Shown here piece after piece: positions 26,260 to 36,075 of a stretch of 64,000 nt of DNA; positions within the stretch are counted from its first letter, which is position 1, and every line of letters begins with the position of its first letter. The position numbers and the translations under genes were made by a program. The notes under the pieces were generated by a model, which worked only from the letters and a program-made list of their open reading frames with translations, was not told where the DNA came from and did no database searches. Origin of the DNA: Methanosarcina spelaei (GTDB lineage Archaea; Halobacteriota; Methanosarcinia; Methanosarcinales; Methanosarcinaceae); NCBI RefSeq assembly GCF_002287235.1, contig NZ_LMVP01000223.1:1-64000 (forward strand), given 5' to 3'.

Positions 26260-27531
26260 GTGGGTCCTATGCCAATAGAGTTTATACTGTCTTCTCCTGT
26301 ACCTTTACCTGACCTTTCAGTACTTACTCTTCTGGGCGTCTTTGTACTTACAGCTCTCAGGCAGGTCGGGTCTTTAAGGCTGCAGATCTGGCAAATCATG
26401 ACCTTTGGAGCGATACTGGTACTGTTGCTCGGTGAGATTTCACCGCAAGAAGCTCTTGCAGCGATTAATACGGATGTGCTTGTCTTTCTTTTCGGGGCTT
26501 TTTGCGTAGGAGAAGCACTTAATAGGAGTGGGTATCTTGCCTGGATCGGGGATAGGATAGTTTCCAGGGCAAAGGATACGGATCAACTTGTTTTGCTTGT
26601 GCTGTTTTCTACAGGAATTCTTTCAGCTGTTCTCATGAATGATACTCTGGCTATCATGGGGACTCCACTTGTTCTGGGTTTTTCCAGAAAGTACAATGTA
26701 TCTCCCAAACTCATGCTCTTTTCCCTGGCATTCGGGGTAACTACAGGAAGCGTTATGAGCCCTATAGGAAACCCACAGAATCTTCTCATAGCAATCAATG
26801 GAAATCTGGATTCCCCTTTTGTAGTATTTTTGCATTCACTCGCTCTACCAACCCTTATCTGCCTTTTAATTGCTTATATAGTGCTAAAACTCTTTTTCAG
26901 AGAGGAATTCGGAAAATCAACTTTTACTCAATCAGAAGAAATCATTACCGATCCTGAACTTGCCAGTACTGCAAAAAAGGCTCTTTCTCTTTTGTTAATT
27001 CTCATAATCTGTAAAATTTTCCTGGTGGAGTTTTTCCCTGCCTGGGATTTCAGTCTGAGCTGGATTGCTCTTATCTCCGCATCGCCTGTCCTGCTCAGTA
27101 AAAAACGCGTTGAGATCCTGAAAAATATTGACTGGTCAACCCTGGTTTTTTTTGTTTCAATGTTTGTGTTAATGCAAAGCGTGTGGATTTCCGGAACATG
27201 CCAGGAATTGCTTGCCAGGTTATCTCCTCAGTTAGGTTCAGTGTCAATGATCCTCGCACTCAGCATAGGACTAAGCCAACTCATATCTAATGTTCCCTTT
27301 GTAGCGCTCTATCTGCCTGCCATGGGTAGTACGGTTTCTCAGGGGCAGTTGATGGCACTTGCTGCGGGAAGTACAATTGCAGGAAATCTTTTGATCTTGG
27401 GAGCTGCAAGTAACGTTATAATTATTCAAAATGCAGAAAAGGAAGGAAAAACTATCTCATTTGTTGAATTTTCCAGAATTGGAATCTTAATTACAATTTT
27501 AGATGCTATTATTTACTTTATCTTTCTCTAA
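26260..27531 (+). CDS. SLC13/ArsB-NhaD-type ion transporter
   Basis: A 423-residue integral membrane protein with about 11-12 spans, of the ion-transporter superfamily that includes ArsB, NhaD and citrate/sulfate carriers. Visible signatures are FGAFCVGEALNRSGYLAWIGDRIV, the helix-breaking VLMNDTLAIMGTPLVLG in the first half, VMSPIGNPQNLLIAI, and LISNVPFVALYLPAMG plus AAGSTIAGNLLILGAASNVIIIQNAE in the second half. The ion (arsenite, Na+, dicarboxylate or other anion) cannot be told. GTG at 26260 or ATG at 26269 could start it. No linked regulator. Confidence 0.8.
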   Translation: MGPMPIEFILSSPVPLPDLSVLTLLGVFVLTALRQVGSLRLQIWQIMTFGAILVLLLGEISPQEALAAINTDVLVFLFGAFCVGEALNRSGYLAWIGDRIVSRAKDTDQLVLLVLFSTGILSAVLMNDTLAIMGTPLVLGFSRKYNVSPKLMLFSLAFGVTTGSVMSPIGNPQNLLIAINGNLDSPFVVFLHSLALPTLICLLIAYIVLKLFFREEFGKSTFTQSEEIITDPELASTAKKALSLLLILIICKIFLVEFFPAWDFSLSWIALISASPVLLSKKRVEILKNIDWSTLVFFVSMFVLMQSVWISGTCQELLARLSPQLGSVSMILALSIGLSQLISNVPFVALYLPAMGSTVSQGQLMALAAGSTIAGNLLILGAASNVIIIQNAEKEGKTISFVEFSRIGILITILDAIIYFIFL

Positions 27532-27635
27532 TACTTATATGTTCTATATTATCTTATAATTGATTTGCAAGGTTTATTGCTACCTAAAACTCTATTTAAA
27601 GGAGTTTTGGTTTCAATAATTTTGTCTCTTTTTTA

Positions 27636-29825
27636 GTGAATAGAAATACTTTTCAACTCTCCAATAAACTTGATATACTCAAAGTGCATACACTTTTTTC
27701 TGGAAGATATAAGATCATGACCCAGAATAATACAGATCCAAATACCAGGCGTAAGCGCGCCAGGTGCACTGTACAGAAGAAAACCTTTGGGCCTGTTGAA
27801 GACCTTGAAACTCATGTCCGGTCCGACTGGTGGCAGACTCTTTTTAACTCACTTTACCTTAAGACCGATGCCGATCTTCTGGATGATATGGAGGTTACTA
27901 GAAAAGAGGTCGATCTCATTGTTTCCATTTTGGGAGTGGCTCCTGAAGAAAAAATTCTTGATCTATGTTGCGGACAGGGGAGACACGTACTTGAACTGGC
28001 AAGAAGAGGCTTTTCAAACGTAGAGGGATATGACAGATCTCAGTACCTTATAAGGAAAGCCAGAACAAGAGCACAGAAAGAGAACCTGCAAGTAAGGTTC
28101 AGAGAGGGAGATGCAAGAAAGCTTCCCTACCCATCTGATACTTTTGACGTGGTTACTATACTGGGTAACAGTTTTGGCTACTTTGACTCAACGCTCCAAG
28201 ACCAAAAGGTCCTTGAAGAAATTTTTAGGGTTCTGAAGCCTGATGGCAGAGTTTTCATCGATGCCGTAGATGGAGACTACATGAAAAAGAGTTTTCAGCC
28301 CAGATCATGGGAATGGCTGGACAGGAAATATTTTGTCTGCAGGGAAAGAGCTCTTTCGGCCGATGGAGATCGGTTAATTTGCAGGGAAGTGATAAGCCGT
28401 ATTGACAAAGGCGTGATTGCAGACCAGTTTTACGCTGAAAGGTTATACAATAAAGAAAGCCTTTTTGAGCTGCTTACAGTGTCAGGATTTAGTAGTCCCG
28501 CCTTTCACACTACTTTCAGTCCGGTGTCCGCTGGGACCCAGGATGCAGGCATGATGGAACAGAGAATTCTGGTCTCGGCCTCTGTTGAAAAACCGTGGCC
28601 TACATCTCTCCAGGCAGTCGGGAATAAAAAACCAATGAATATTGCAGTTTTGCTTGGAGATCCGCGAAAAGAAGATCAGGTTAAGCCTGCCTGTATCTTT
28701 GATGACGATGATTTTGATACCCTTGAGAGAATGAAAAAAGCACTTGCAGAGATTTCTTTTATGAAATTTACTTTTCTTGACAGGCATGAAACTTTACTGG
28801 AGGATCTGAAGAAGAAAGCAGCGAAAATTGATCTTGTACTTAATCTCTGTGATGAAGGATTTTATAACGATCCCACAAAAGAACTTCATGTCCCGGCTTT
28901 GCTTGAACAGTTAAATGTCCCGTATACAGGAGCAGGTCCTCAATGTCTTGCTTTTTGTTATGACAAATCCATTATAAGGGGAGTTGCCAGAGAGATGCGC
29001 ATTCCTGTAGCAAAGGGAATGCTTGTAACCGAAGATGCAGAGCTTTCAAAGCTGTCTCTCTCTTTCCCCTTGCTTGTAAAGCCCAACTCAGGGGACTCAA
29101 GTTTTGGGATTACACAGAAAAGCATTGCCCATAACCGTGAGGAGCTTCTTGAAATTCTTGCGGCATCCCGAGAAAAGATGGGTTCTTGTAGGCCTTTCCT
29201 GCTGGAAGAGTTTCTTCCAGGAAAAGACATCAGTGTTGGCATTATTGGAAATCCGCCTTCATGCAATGTACTGCCTATTACGGAAGAAGATTACTCAGAA
29301 GTACCTGAAGAATTTCCAAAGATTTGCGGGTATGAGGCGAAGTGGCTTCCGGATTCTCCTTACTGGAACATAAAATCCGTGCCTGCTGATCTCCCTGAAA
29401 AAACCAGAAAGGAAATCGTAAAGTGCTGTCTTGCTCTCTTTACAAGGCTGGGTTGCCGTGATTATGCCCGTTTTGACTGGAGACTTGATGCCGAAGGCAA
29501 ACCCAAACTTCTTGAAGTGAACCCCAATCCTGGATGGTGCTGGGACGGTCATTTGGCAAAGATGGCAGCTTATGCTAATATTTCCTATTCCGGAATGCTT
29601 GCGGCCATTATAGAAGCTGCAAAAGAAAGGTATGGCCTTGGAGCTTCTGAAAATCTCGAGCTGAGGAAAATGCCTGAAACCACTTCCAGAAAAAGCCCGG
29701 CTGAATGCGCTGCCGAGTTTGAAGAAGAAATTGAAGCAAGAGACTCTATGGATTCCGAAAATGCTCGGAAGAAAAGTGTTTTTTCAAATTCCTCCGAAAC
29801 AATACAGGCTTTTGAGAGCGTATGA
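27636..29825 (+). CDS. Fusion of SAM methyltransferase and D-Ala-D-Ala ligase-like ATP-grasp enzyme
   Basis: A 729-residue cytoplasmic protein of two enzymes. Residues about 60-320 form a class I methyltransferase: KILDLCCGQGRHVLELARRG is the SAM-binding motif near 105-125, with REGDARKLPYPSDTFDVVTILG following. Residues about 330-680 form an ATP-grasp ligase like D-alanine--D-alanine ligase: NIAVLLGD, PYTGAGPQCLAFCYDKSI, LLVKPNSGDSSFGI, FLLEEFLPGKDISVGIIG and the metal-binding KLLEVNPNPGW. Methanosarcina has no murein, so the product is probably a small peptide or amino-acid ligation product that is also methylated. The start may be GTG 27636 or ATG 27717. The C-terminal 50 residues are acidic and low-complexity. 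Confidence 0.8.
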   Translation: MNRNTFQLSNKLDILKVHTLFSGRYKIMTQNNTDPNTRRKRARCTVQKKTFGPVEDLETHVRSDWWQTLFNSLYLKTDADLLDDMEVTRKEVDLIVSILGVAPEEKILDLCCGQGRHVLELARRGFSNVEGYDRSQYLIRKARTRAQKENLQVRFREGDARKLPYPSDTFDVVTILGNSFGYFDSTLQDQKVLEEIFRVLKPDGRVFIDAVDGDYMKKSFQPRSWEWLDRKYFVCRERALSADGDRLICREVISRIDKGVIADQFYAERLYNKESLFELLTVSGFSSPAFHTTFSPVSAGTQDAGMMEQRILVSASVEKPWPTSLQAVGNKKPMNIAVLLGDPRKEDQVKPACIFDDDDFDTLERMKKALAEISFMKFTFLDRHETLLEDLKKKAAKIDLVLNLCDEGFYNDPTKELHVPALLEQLNVPYTGAGPQCLAFCYDKSIIRGVAREMRIPVAKGMLVTEDAELSKLSLSFPLLVKPNSGDSSFGITQKSIAHNREELLEILAASREKMGSCRPFLLEEFLPGKDISVGIIGNPPSCNVLPITEEDYSEVPEEFPKICGYEAKWLPDSPYWNIKSVPADLPEKTRKEIVKCCLALFTRLGCRDYARFDWRLDAEGKPKLLEVNPNPGWCWDGHLAKMAAYANISYSGMLAAIIEAAKERYGLGASENLELRKMPETTSRKSPAECAAEFEEEIEARDSMDSENARKKSVFSNSSETIQAFESV

Positions 29826-29924
29826 CAACTTATATTAACTTATAAAAGAAGGTAAATGCGAAAGAATTAGAAATTTTCTTTTTCGCGTTTCCGTTTTTTC
29901 TTTATTTTTCCTTCTTGTTTTACT

Positions 29925-29978
29925 TCAGGATGTTTATATTTACTTGTTTTACTTTTGGATGTTTATGTTTACTTGTTT
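29925..29978. repeat. 29-bp tandem repeat, left part of an interrupted array
   Basis: Unit TTGTTTTACTTCTGGATGTT plus TATGTTTAC. About two copies lie here before the mobile-like element, with the array resuming at 30239. Confidence 0.85.
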
Positions 29979-30238
29979 CCTACATTCGGCAGCAAGCACA
30001 TTCCAACATCTAAATATTCTTAATTGTTATTTTTTGTAGGTTAAGTTAAAAAACAGCATCTTGCGGATTATCTATCTAGCATGATTTGTCTTTTATCTCA
30101 TATATTATAAATATATATTAATTATGTTATGGTTAACATTTAGTAATTTTTGATTTAAATTAAATATCAAAAGTTCTAAAAAAAACGATATCAATAGAAA
30201 AATTGAATGGATTTTTATGTCGACCTGCCGAAAGCAGG
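29979..30238. mobile_element. Two-copy 260-bp element, copy A
   Basis: It begins CCTACATTCGGCAG and ends GACCTGCCGAAAGCAGG, so the ends are imperfect inverted repeats (CCTRCWTTCGGCAG). It is flanked by TTGTTT on both sides (29973-29978 and 30239-30244), consistent with a target duplication. It is similar over its whole length to 45951-46211, with the last 55 bases almost identical. There is no reading frame. The 3' end can fold as ACCTGC-CGAAA-GCAGGT. Confidence 0.7.
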
Positions 30239-30390
30239 TTGTTTTACTTCTGAATGTTTATATTTACTTGTTTTACTTCTGGATGTTTATGTTTACTTGT
30301 TTTACTTCTGAATGTTTATATTTACTTGTTTTACTTCTAGATGTTTATGTTTACTTGTTTTACTTCTGAATGTTTATTTCTGAATGATAA
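30239..30390. repeat. 29-bp tandem repeat, right part of the interrupted array
   Basis: The same 29-bp unit as 29925-29978, about five copies, alternating GAATG/GGATG and TATAT/TATGT. It runs to the stop codon of the DRG GTPase gene. Confidence 0.9.
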
Positions 30391-31468
30391 TTGTAAGAAT
30401 ATCTTCATCCTGCATTCCATGGTCGAGGCCTACTCTCTGTCCCGGATGTTTTGCAGAGGTGCCCCAGATTTGAGCATAGCGGAACTTCCTGCGGAAGTCC
30501 CTGTGCAGACGGTCACAAATCTGGCCTATGTCGGTCCCACTCATAACTATCAGGGGCTCTTCCATATCTGCAGGCTGACCCTGTGGTTTTAAGTAAACTC
30601 GAATGAAACCCAGCGTGTCGTAAATAGCCTCTTTAAGAACCTCGATGTTAATGCCTTCATGGGCTGAAATAAAAATCGAGTTAGGGTATAGCTCTCTGCA
30701 TTCTTCGATCAGTTGGGGATAGGCAAGGTCAACCTTATTAACAGCTATCAGAGACCTGACATAGCTGCGGTTACTCAGGACGACGTCAATAAGCTGGTCA
30801 ACCGTTATGTTTTCTCTTATAAGCACACTTGCGTTGTGGATCTTATACTCATCCAGCACAGCCTTGATAGTTTCCTCATCCAGGTCAAGGTCAACGGTTG
30901 AATTGATCACTACCCCACCCCTATCTTTTTTCTTGAATACCACCTCAGGGGGTTCTTCATCAACGCGAATGCCGGCCTGGTAAAGTTCGTCCATAAGTAC
31001 TTCGTAATGCTTGGGCTGGAAGACATCAAGCAAAAATATAACCATATCCGAGTTTCTGATAACAGATATGACTTCTTTTCCACGTCCACGCCCTGAAGAT
31101 GCGCCTTTTACGAGCCCAGGGACATCAAGGAACTGGATTGTTGCACCTTTGTGTTCCAATACGCCTGGCACAACTGTAAGGGTAGTAAACTCATATGCTG
31201 CCACTGCAGAATTGGCACCCGTGATTTTGTTCAGAAGCGTAGATTTCCCTACTGATGGAAAACCTACAAGGGTGACGGTTCCATCTCCTGATTTTCTGAC
31301 CGAGTACCCTTCCCCTCCTCCTTTTGCCGAGGCTTTTTTCTCAACTTCATCCCGCATGCGGGCTAGCTTGGCTTTGAGGCGGCCTATATGATGGGAAGTT
31401 GCCTTATTGTATACGGTCTTTCGAAGTTCGTCTTCGACTTCCTGTATTTGCTCCTGTATGCTGCTCAT
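30374..31468 (-). CDS. DRG-family (OBG-like) GTPase with TGS domain
   Basis: A 364-residue GTPase of the developmentally-regulated GTP-binding group, present in archaea and eukaryotes and linked to ribosome function. An N-terminal helical segment (1-55) precedes G1 GFPSVGKST near residue 68, G3 DVPGLVKGASSGRGRG near 115 and G4 NKVD near 245. The C-terminal TGS domain (about 290-364) includes RRKFRYAQIWGTSAKHPGQRVG and ends EDILTIIIQK. ATG at 31468. The stop codon lies at the edge of a 29-bp repeat array. Confidence 0.92.
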   Translation of the reverse strand: MSSIQEQIQEVEDELRKTVYNKATSHHIGRLKAKLARMRDEVEKKASAKGGGEGYSVRKSGDGTVTLVGFPSVGKSTLLNKITGANSAVAAYEFTTLTVVPGVLEHKGATIQFLDVPGLVKGASSGRGRGKEVISVIRNSDMVIFLLDVFQPKHYEVLMDELYQAGIRVDEEPPEVVFKKKDRGGVVINSTVDLDLDEETIKAVLDEYKIHNASVLIRENITVDQLIDVVLSNRSYVRSLIAVNKVDLAYPQLIEECRELYPNSIFISAHEGINIEVLKEAIYDTLGFIRVYLKPQGQPADMEEPLIVMSGTDIGQICDRLHRDFRRKFRYAQIWGTSAKHPGQRVGLDHGMQDEDILTIIIQK

Positions 31469-32022
31469 CTGGAACCTGCCGATTTAGAGACTAAAGAAAT
31501 GATTTTCATATTGATTGGAAAAAGAAATCGCTCCAAGCGATATCTACAAACCCTTTTTGATCCAAAAGAGATCCGTGTCTGGATATTTTATTCTGAATAG
31601 TTAAATGAAATATATATACCTATGGAATGTTTTTGTTTACTAATTACGAGGCTATCAAATTAGCTCTAAAAAATTCAGATCTAATTTGACAATCGTTTTT
31701 ATGAAGATCTCCTATGTGTATTCTTATCTCCAAACAGTTCTACGCTATCTTATTAGCAATCCAATATAAGAAAATAGATGCGTCCACGAATAGTGAAAAA
31801 GAAGATAAGTTTTTAAATCAAAATTCTAATTTGAGAACCTCGATTACGAATAATAGAGTTACTCAGAACGTTTATATTTCATAATAAATATAATAATATT
31901 TAAAGCTTATTGAAAACTGATCCTGGTAAAAGTTTATTCACCATGAACTGATTCAAATAGACAGTCACTCAAGTTTAATGGAGTAGCTGTCTCTTTTACT
32001 TAAAGGGACTGTCTCAACGGGG
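31469..32022. other. AT-rich intergenic region, no gene seen
   Basis: An open frame on the plus strand at the DRG start (to 31600) is antisense shadow. No hairpin or RNA was recognised. Confidence 0.5.
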
Positions 32023-32300
32023 TTACCTCTCTTGTTTGAGGGAACACTATCTCTAAGAAATTATCTCTCTTGTTTGAGGGAACACTATCTCTAAGAAATT
32101 ATCTCTCTCGTTTGAGGGAACATTATCTCTAAGAAATTATCTCTCTTGTTTGAGGGAACACTATCTCTAAGAAATTATCTCTCTCGTTTGAGGGAACATT
32201 ATCTCTAAGAAATTATCTCTCTTGTTCGAAGGAAAACTATCTAAAAGGGATTACCTCTCTGTTCGAAGGAAAATTATCTCAAAGGGATCACTTTTCTTGT
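32023..32300. repeat. 38-bp tandem repeat, about seven copies
   Basis: Unit TCTCTTGTTTGAGGGAACAC plus TATCTCTAAGAAATTATC. Copies differ by a few bases (TTG/TCG, CACT/CATT) and degenerate to 32360. Units abut with no variable spacer, so this is not a CRISPR array. It lies downstream of the MoeA-like gene. Confidence 0.9.
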
Positions 32301-32387
32301 TCAAGTAACTGTCTCAAAGGAACTTCACCTCTAATTCAAAGGGGCTATCTCAAAGGACAATCTCTCCCATCCATTATGATTATTTCA

Positions 32388-34313
32388 TTAGAAGAAGATT
32401 ATTTCTCCTGTCCTCTCATAAACGTGCAGCCCGGAGGGGAGCTTTGAAGCGAATTCTGTGGAGGTAAGAGTTTCTAGAAACTTGCGGACTTCGGAAGTTT
32501 CCAGAATTTCCTTCCTTATAAGGAAATCGTATTCTTCTTCTGCAATTTTTATAAAGTGGAGACCATTCTTTTCGGTACAGCTCCTTATTCCCACCCCTAC
32601 TTCGGCCTTTCCTGAGGTAACTGCCTCACATACAGCTACTTCCGATTTCGCTCCGGATGCATAGCCAGGAATCGAATCTGTAAACTCTTTTTTACTAATT
32701 CCTTTTCCAGCTATAAATTCTGCAATTTTCAGGTCTAATAAAGCTCTTGCACCTGAACCCCGATTCCTGTTAATAAGGTGCTTTCCAGGAAGGCCCAAGA
32801 TCCCAGAGACCAGGCTATCCTGCCTGACAATAAGTCCGACTTCACGCCTGTAACCTTTGACAAGAACAGTCCCTGAAAGTCCCATATTCTCGATTGTAGG
32901 GACGTTAGACAGGATTCCGTCCTGTCCTCTTGGGTCACTTGACGGCATATTCACACCTGCAATATCGGCTGTGTTTGAGGCAATTGCGCTGAAGCCTCCG
33001 CTTGAACTTGTGAAAAGGGTCCTGAAATAAAGTCCACTAAGGTCTTCAAGCAGATCAAGGCCAGGACAGAAGCCACCTGCTATCAGAAGGTCAGGTTTTT
33101 CAACCTCCCCAAAAAGAGTCACTTCTACAGGAGTTCCCGCTTCAATAAACTCTGTACTTGATGGAATTTTAATAAAGCCATCTGCTCCGGAAAGCGAGGT
33201 TATGGCACCTGAGCCTCTGTCTGCAGGATAAACCCTTCCCCGGATCAGGCCTACTGGGAGAAGTTGCTGTCTTCCTTCTGAACGGAAACGTGTGCCCATA
33301 ATTCCACTCTCCGTTTTTTTAAGTGCTTTATCTTCTCCAAGGGCTTTTCTGAGCATGGGAGCTACGAACTCGTTAAAAATCATCAATGCAGATGTAGGGT
33401 TTCCGGGCAATCCTATTATGGGAACCCCTTGTATTATTCCAATAACCACAGGTTTTCCAGGTTTTATACTTATTCCATGTGCAAGAGTTTCTCCGATCTC
33501 GTCAATGAGCCTGTACATAATGTCTCCTGCTCCCGATGATGTGCTGCCAGAAGTCAGGATAAGGGCACACTCCGAAACCGCAGTTTCAAGTGTTTTTTTC
33601 ATTGCGGTCTCATTATCTTTCACAATCCCATAAAGCAGAGGGAAGGCTCCACACTCACGTATGCCGGCATATAAAGTGTAAGAATTTGCGTCATATATCT
33701 TCCCGGAAGTAAGTTTTTCTCCGGGTTGCACAAGCTCGTCTCCTGTTGAGATTATCCCAACCTGTAATTTTAGAACAGGCACATCCTTTTTTCCGATAGA
33801 AGCAAGCACTCCTATTTCTCTGGTTCCGAGCTTTCGTCCTGCCCTGAGCACGCGTTCTCCCTTCCGTATGTCAGAACCGGCTTTCATGATATTTTCTCCC
33901 ACAGTTACAGGACTGTAAATCGATACTGTTCCGTCTCCTTCAGAGCTATATTCAACCATGACCACAGCGTTTGCGCCTTCAGGAATCGGAGATCCGGTAG
34001 ATACTTCCACGGTTCCCCCTGCCGAAACCTTGAGTTTTGCATCCGAGCCTGCTGGGAGGTTTCCCAGGAGTTTGAGTTCTACAGGCCTGGTTTCACTGCA
34101 TGCATATGTATCCTCTGCCCTGACCGCATAACCGTCCATTACAGCTCTTGGAAAAGGAGGAACATTAATTTCGGTAACAATATCCCCGGCAAGGATTTCA
34201 CCGTAAGCGTTTTCAAGGGCCAGGCTTTCCGGTCTGGGAAAAACTTGCAGGTTGTTTATTATTTCACGTGCTTTCTCTACAGAGATAAGTTTCCGAAATT
34301 CTTTGCGTTTCAT
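32388..34313 (-). CDS. moeA: MoeA-type molybdopterin molybdotransferase fused to a periplasmic-binding-protein-like domain
   Basis: Inserts molybdenum or tungsten into molybdopterin, needed for formylmethanofuran dehydrogenase. Residues 1-400 are MoeA: FPRAVMDGYAVRAED, EVSTGSPIPEGANAVVMVE, GIISTGDELVQPGE, LTSGSTSSGAGDIMYRLI and GLPGNPTSALMIFNEFV. Residues about 405-641 form a second domain like the substrate-binding part of molybdate or LysR proteins (LLIAGGFCPGLDLL, RNRGSGARALLD, GKAEVGVGIRSC), possibly sensing molybdate or a cofactor intermediate. Such fusions are known in archaea and some bacteria. Length 641. ATG at 34313. No other molybdenum gene is in the window. Confidence 0.9.
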   Translation of the reverse strand: MKRKEFRKLISVEKAREIINNLQVFPRPESLALENAYGEILAGDIVTEINVPPFPRAVMDGYAVRAEDTYACSETRPVELKLLGNLPAGSDAKLKVSAGGTVEVSTGSPIPEGANAVVMVEYSSEGDGTVSIYSPVTVGENIMKAGSDIRKGERVLRAGRKLGTREIGVLASIGKKDVPVLKLQVGIISTGDELVQPGEKLTSGKIYDANSYTLYAGIRECGAFPLLYGIVKDNETAMKKTLETAVSECALILTSGSTSSGAGDIMYRLIDEIGETLAHGISIKPGKPVVIGIIQGVPIIGLPGNPTSALMIFNEFVAPMLRKALGEDKALKKTESGIMGTRFRSEGRQQLLPVGLIRGRVYPADRGSGAITSLSGADGFIKIPSSTEFIEAGTPVEVTLFGEVEKPDLLIAGGFCPGLDLLEDLSGLYFRTLFTSSSGGFSAIASNTADIAGVNMPSSDPRGQDGILSNVPTIENMGLSGTVLVKGYRREVGLIVRQDSLVSGILGLPGKHLINRNRGSGARALLDLKIAEFIAGKGISKKEFTDSIPGYASGAKSEVAVCEAVTSGKAEVGVGIRSCTEKNGLHFIKIAEEEYDFLIRKEILETSEVRKFLETLTSTEFASKLPSGLHVYERTGEIIFF

Positions 34314-34708
34314 AGAAATTCAACCCTAATTTATAGGCCTTCAGATAAATTTTCTAGTTTAATAGCATTTCCAGACATGTTTTATACTTACCTTTTCCCC
34401 CTCGAAAAACCTTGAAGGCAAGTTAGTTAAAAGCTGCTCAATTGAAGTCTAAAAAGAAACTCAAATATTAGTCCAATTAGCAGTTTAAATAGAAACTCAA
34501 AATTATTTCAGGTAGCAATCTAAATAGAAACTCAAAGCTATTCCAAATAGAAACTTAAGTAGAGAATCAGAAAACTTAGAATAAACTTAGAATATGGATT
34601 TGAAACAAAAGCTTAAAAAATTCAAAAGAAACTCAAAAACAGTAGGTAGGAATTTAAAAAAGGTTCAGGCAAAAGCTGCTTCAGAAAATTGTCCAAAAAG
34701 AACCATGG

Positions 34709-34724
34709 CGGGAAAAATCCCGCT
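34709..34724 (-). terminator. Hairpin downstream of ilvE
   Basis: GCGGGA-AAAA-TCCCGC, followed on the minus strand by a CTTTTTGG stretch, 47 bp after the ilvE stop. The rest of 34314-34770 holds short Lys-rich open frames with no support. Confidence 0.55.
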
Positions 34725-34770
34725 TGATTTTACTGCCCTTTTTGTTTCTTTAATTTTTCAGGGCTGCCCT

Positions 34771-35649
34771 TTACTTATAAATTGGTGTTCCCGTACTCTG
34801 AGTTATTTTCTCAAAAGCTTCAACCATCTTCATCGTCATGGGCCCGGGTTTGCCTGTGCCTATAATCCTTCCGTCAAGTCTGGTTATAGGAGCAGCTTCA
34901 GCTGCAGTGCCTGTGACAAAAACTTCATCAGCTGTGTAAAGGTCAAACAGGCCAAGATTTGACTCGGTAACTTTGCATCCCATCTCATCCAGAAGTTCAA
35001 TAGCTGTGGCTCTGGTAACCCCTTTTAAATTGCTGATTGTAAAGGGAGTAAGAACCTTATTGTTCTTGACTATGAAGATATTATCTCCGGAACCCTCACA
35101 GACAAAGCCATTCTGATCCAGGAAAATGGCTTCATCTCCTCCTTTATCATTGGCTTCAATCTTTGCCAGGATATTGTTCAGGTAGTTCAGAGACTTGATA
35201 TTCGGGGATAGGGCATCAGGGGCATTTCTCCGGACACAGACACTGACAGCTTTGAGCCCGACTTCATACAGGTCGCCGTACATGGCACCCCAACCCTGGG
35301 CTATGACAACCACGCAGGGCTTCCCACAATTGCGGGGGTCAAGTCCGAGATCTCCAACTCCCCTTGAAACAATAGGGCGTATATAAGCATCTTTGAGGTT
35401 ATTTTTCCTGAGGGTTTCAAGTATTGCTTCGCTCATCTCTTCTTTTGTAAGGGGGATATCCATTGCAATCGCTTTTGCCGAGTCATAAAGCCTGTCAACA
35501 TGCTCTTTTAACTTAAAGACACGGCCGTTGTATGCCCTTATGCCTTCAAAAACACCGTCGCCGTAGAGGAAACCATGGTCATAGACCGAAACTTTGGCTT
35601 CGGATTTGGGAACAAACTTCCCATCCAAGTAGATCAGTAACTCACTCAT
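34771..35649 (-). CDS. ilvE: Branched-chain amino acid aminotransferase
   Basis: A PLP enzyme (class IV fold) for the last step of valine, leucine and isoleucine synthesis. The start [35 protein letters not shown] is typical. The PLP lysine is in [34 protein letters not shown] and [10 protein letters not shown] are conserved, and [18 protein letters not shown] lies near the end. Length 292 is normal. ATG at 35649. Single gene. Confidence 0.93.
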   Translation of the reverse strand: MSELLIYLDGKFVPKSEAKVSVYDHGFLYGDGVFEGIRAYNGRVFKLKEHVDRLYDSAKAIAMDIPLTKEEMSEAILETLRKNNLKDAYIRPIVSRGVGDLGLDPRNCGKPCVVVIAQGWGAMYGDLYEVGLKAVSVCVRRNAPDALSPNIKSLNYLNNILAKIEANDKGGDEAIFLDQNGFVCEGSGDNIFIVKNNKVLTPFTISNLKGVTRATAIELLDEMGCKVTESNLGLFDLYTADEVFVTGTAAEAAPITRLDGRIIGTGKPGPMTMKMVEAFEKITQSTGTPIYK

Positions 35650-36000
35650 TTGCGAACAATCCTCTGCAATCTTACTATTTTATAGAGTTTACCTATTTTC
35701 TTGATAATGTCAGTTAAATATGGTTGTAATATGCAAACCCTATAAACCATTTACTTTTTTCACTCATTGACAGTATGTAAGCTCTGCGAGGGGTTTAAAT
35801 AAATCAAAGCCTCAGGGAAGTTTCCATACTGGCAAATTCCTAAGCAAAATGCCGAATAAGTCAGTATATACTAAATATATATTACAATTCCGCTTCTATA
35901 TAAATATTTTAAGATATTTGCAGTCCCAATTAATGTATCCATGCAAAAAGCTTTTATGTTAAAACGCTCATTTCGTATTCCGCAGTAGGAAAAGCGAACA
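35650..36000. other. Promoter region of ilvE and tRNA-Arg
   Basis: AT-rich DNA with several TATA-like tracts (for example TATATAAATATTTTAAGATA near 35898). AAAAGCTTTTATGTTAAAAC at about 35945-35964 may be the tRNA promoter. No gene. Confidence 0.4.
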
Positions 36001-36075
36001 GGGCTCGTGGCTTAGCCAGGATATAGCGCTGGGCTTCTAACCCAGACGTCGGGGGTTCAAATCCCTTCGAGCCCG
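36001..36075 (+). tRNA. tRNA-Arg (anticodon TCT)
   Basis: Acceptor GGGCTCG pairs with CGAGCCC. The D arm is GCTTAGCCAGGATATAGC, the anticodon arm CTGGG-CTTCTAA-CCCAG, and the T arm GGGGGTTCAAATCCCTT. The loop gives anticodon TCT, reading AGA/AGG. The CCA end is not encoded. No intron. Confidence 0.95.

Noticed and set aside
32023-32300. Regular 38-bp repeats resembling a CRISPR array
   Set aside because: Units abut directly with no unique spacers, and no cas genes are nearby. It is a minisatellite.
34594-34962. 122-codon Lys-rich frame
   Set aside because: It runs antisense into ilvE, and the start is low-complexity AAA/AAC-rich DNA.
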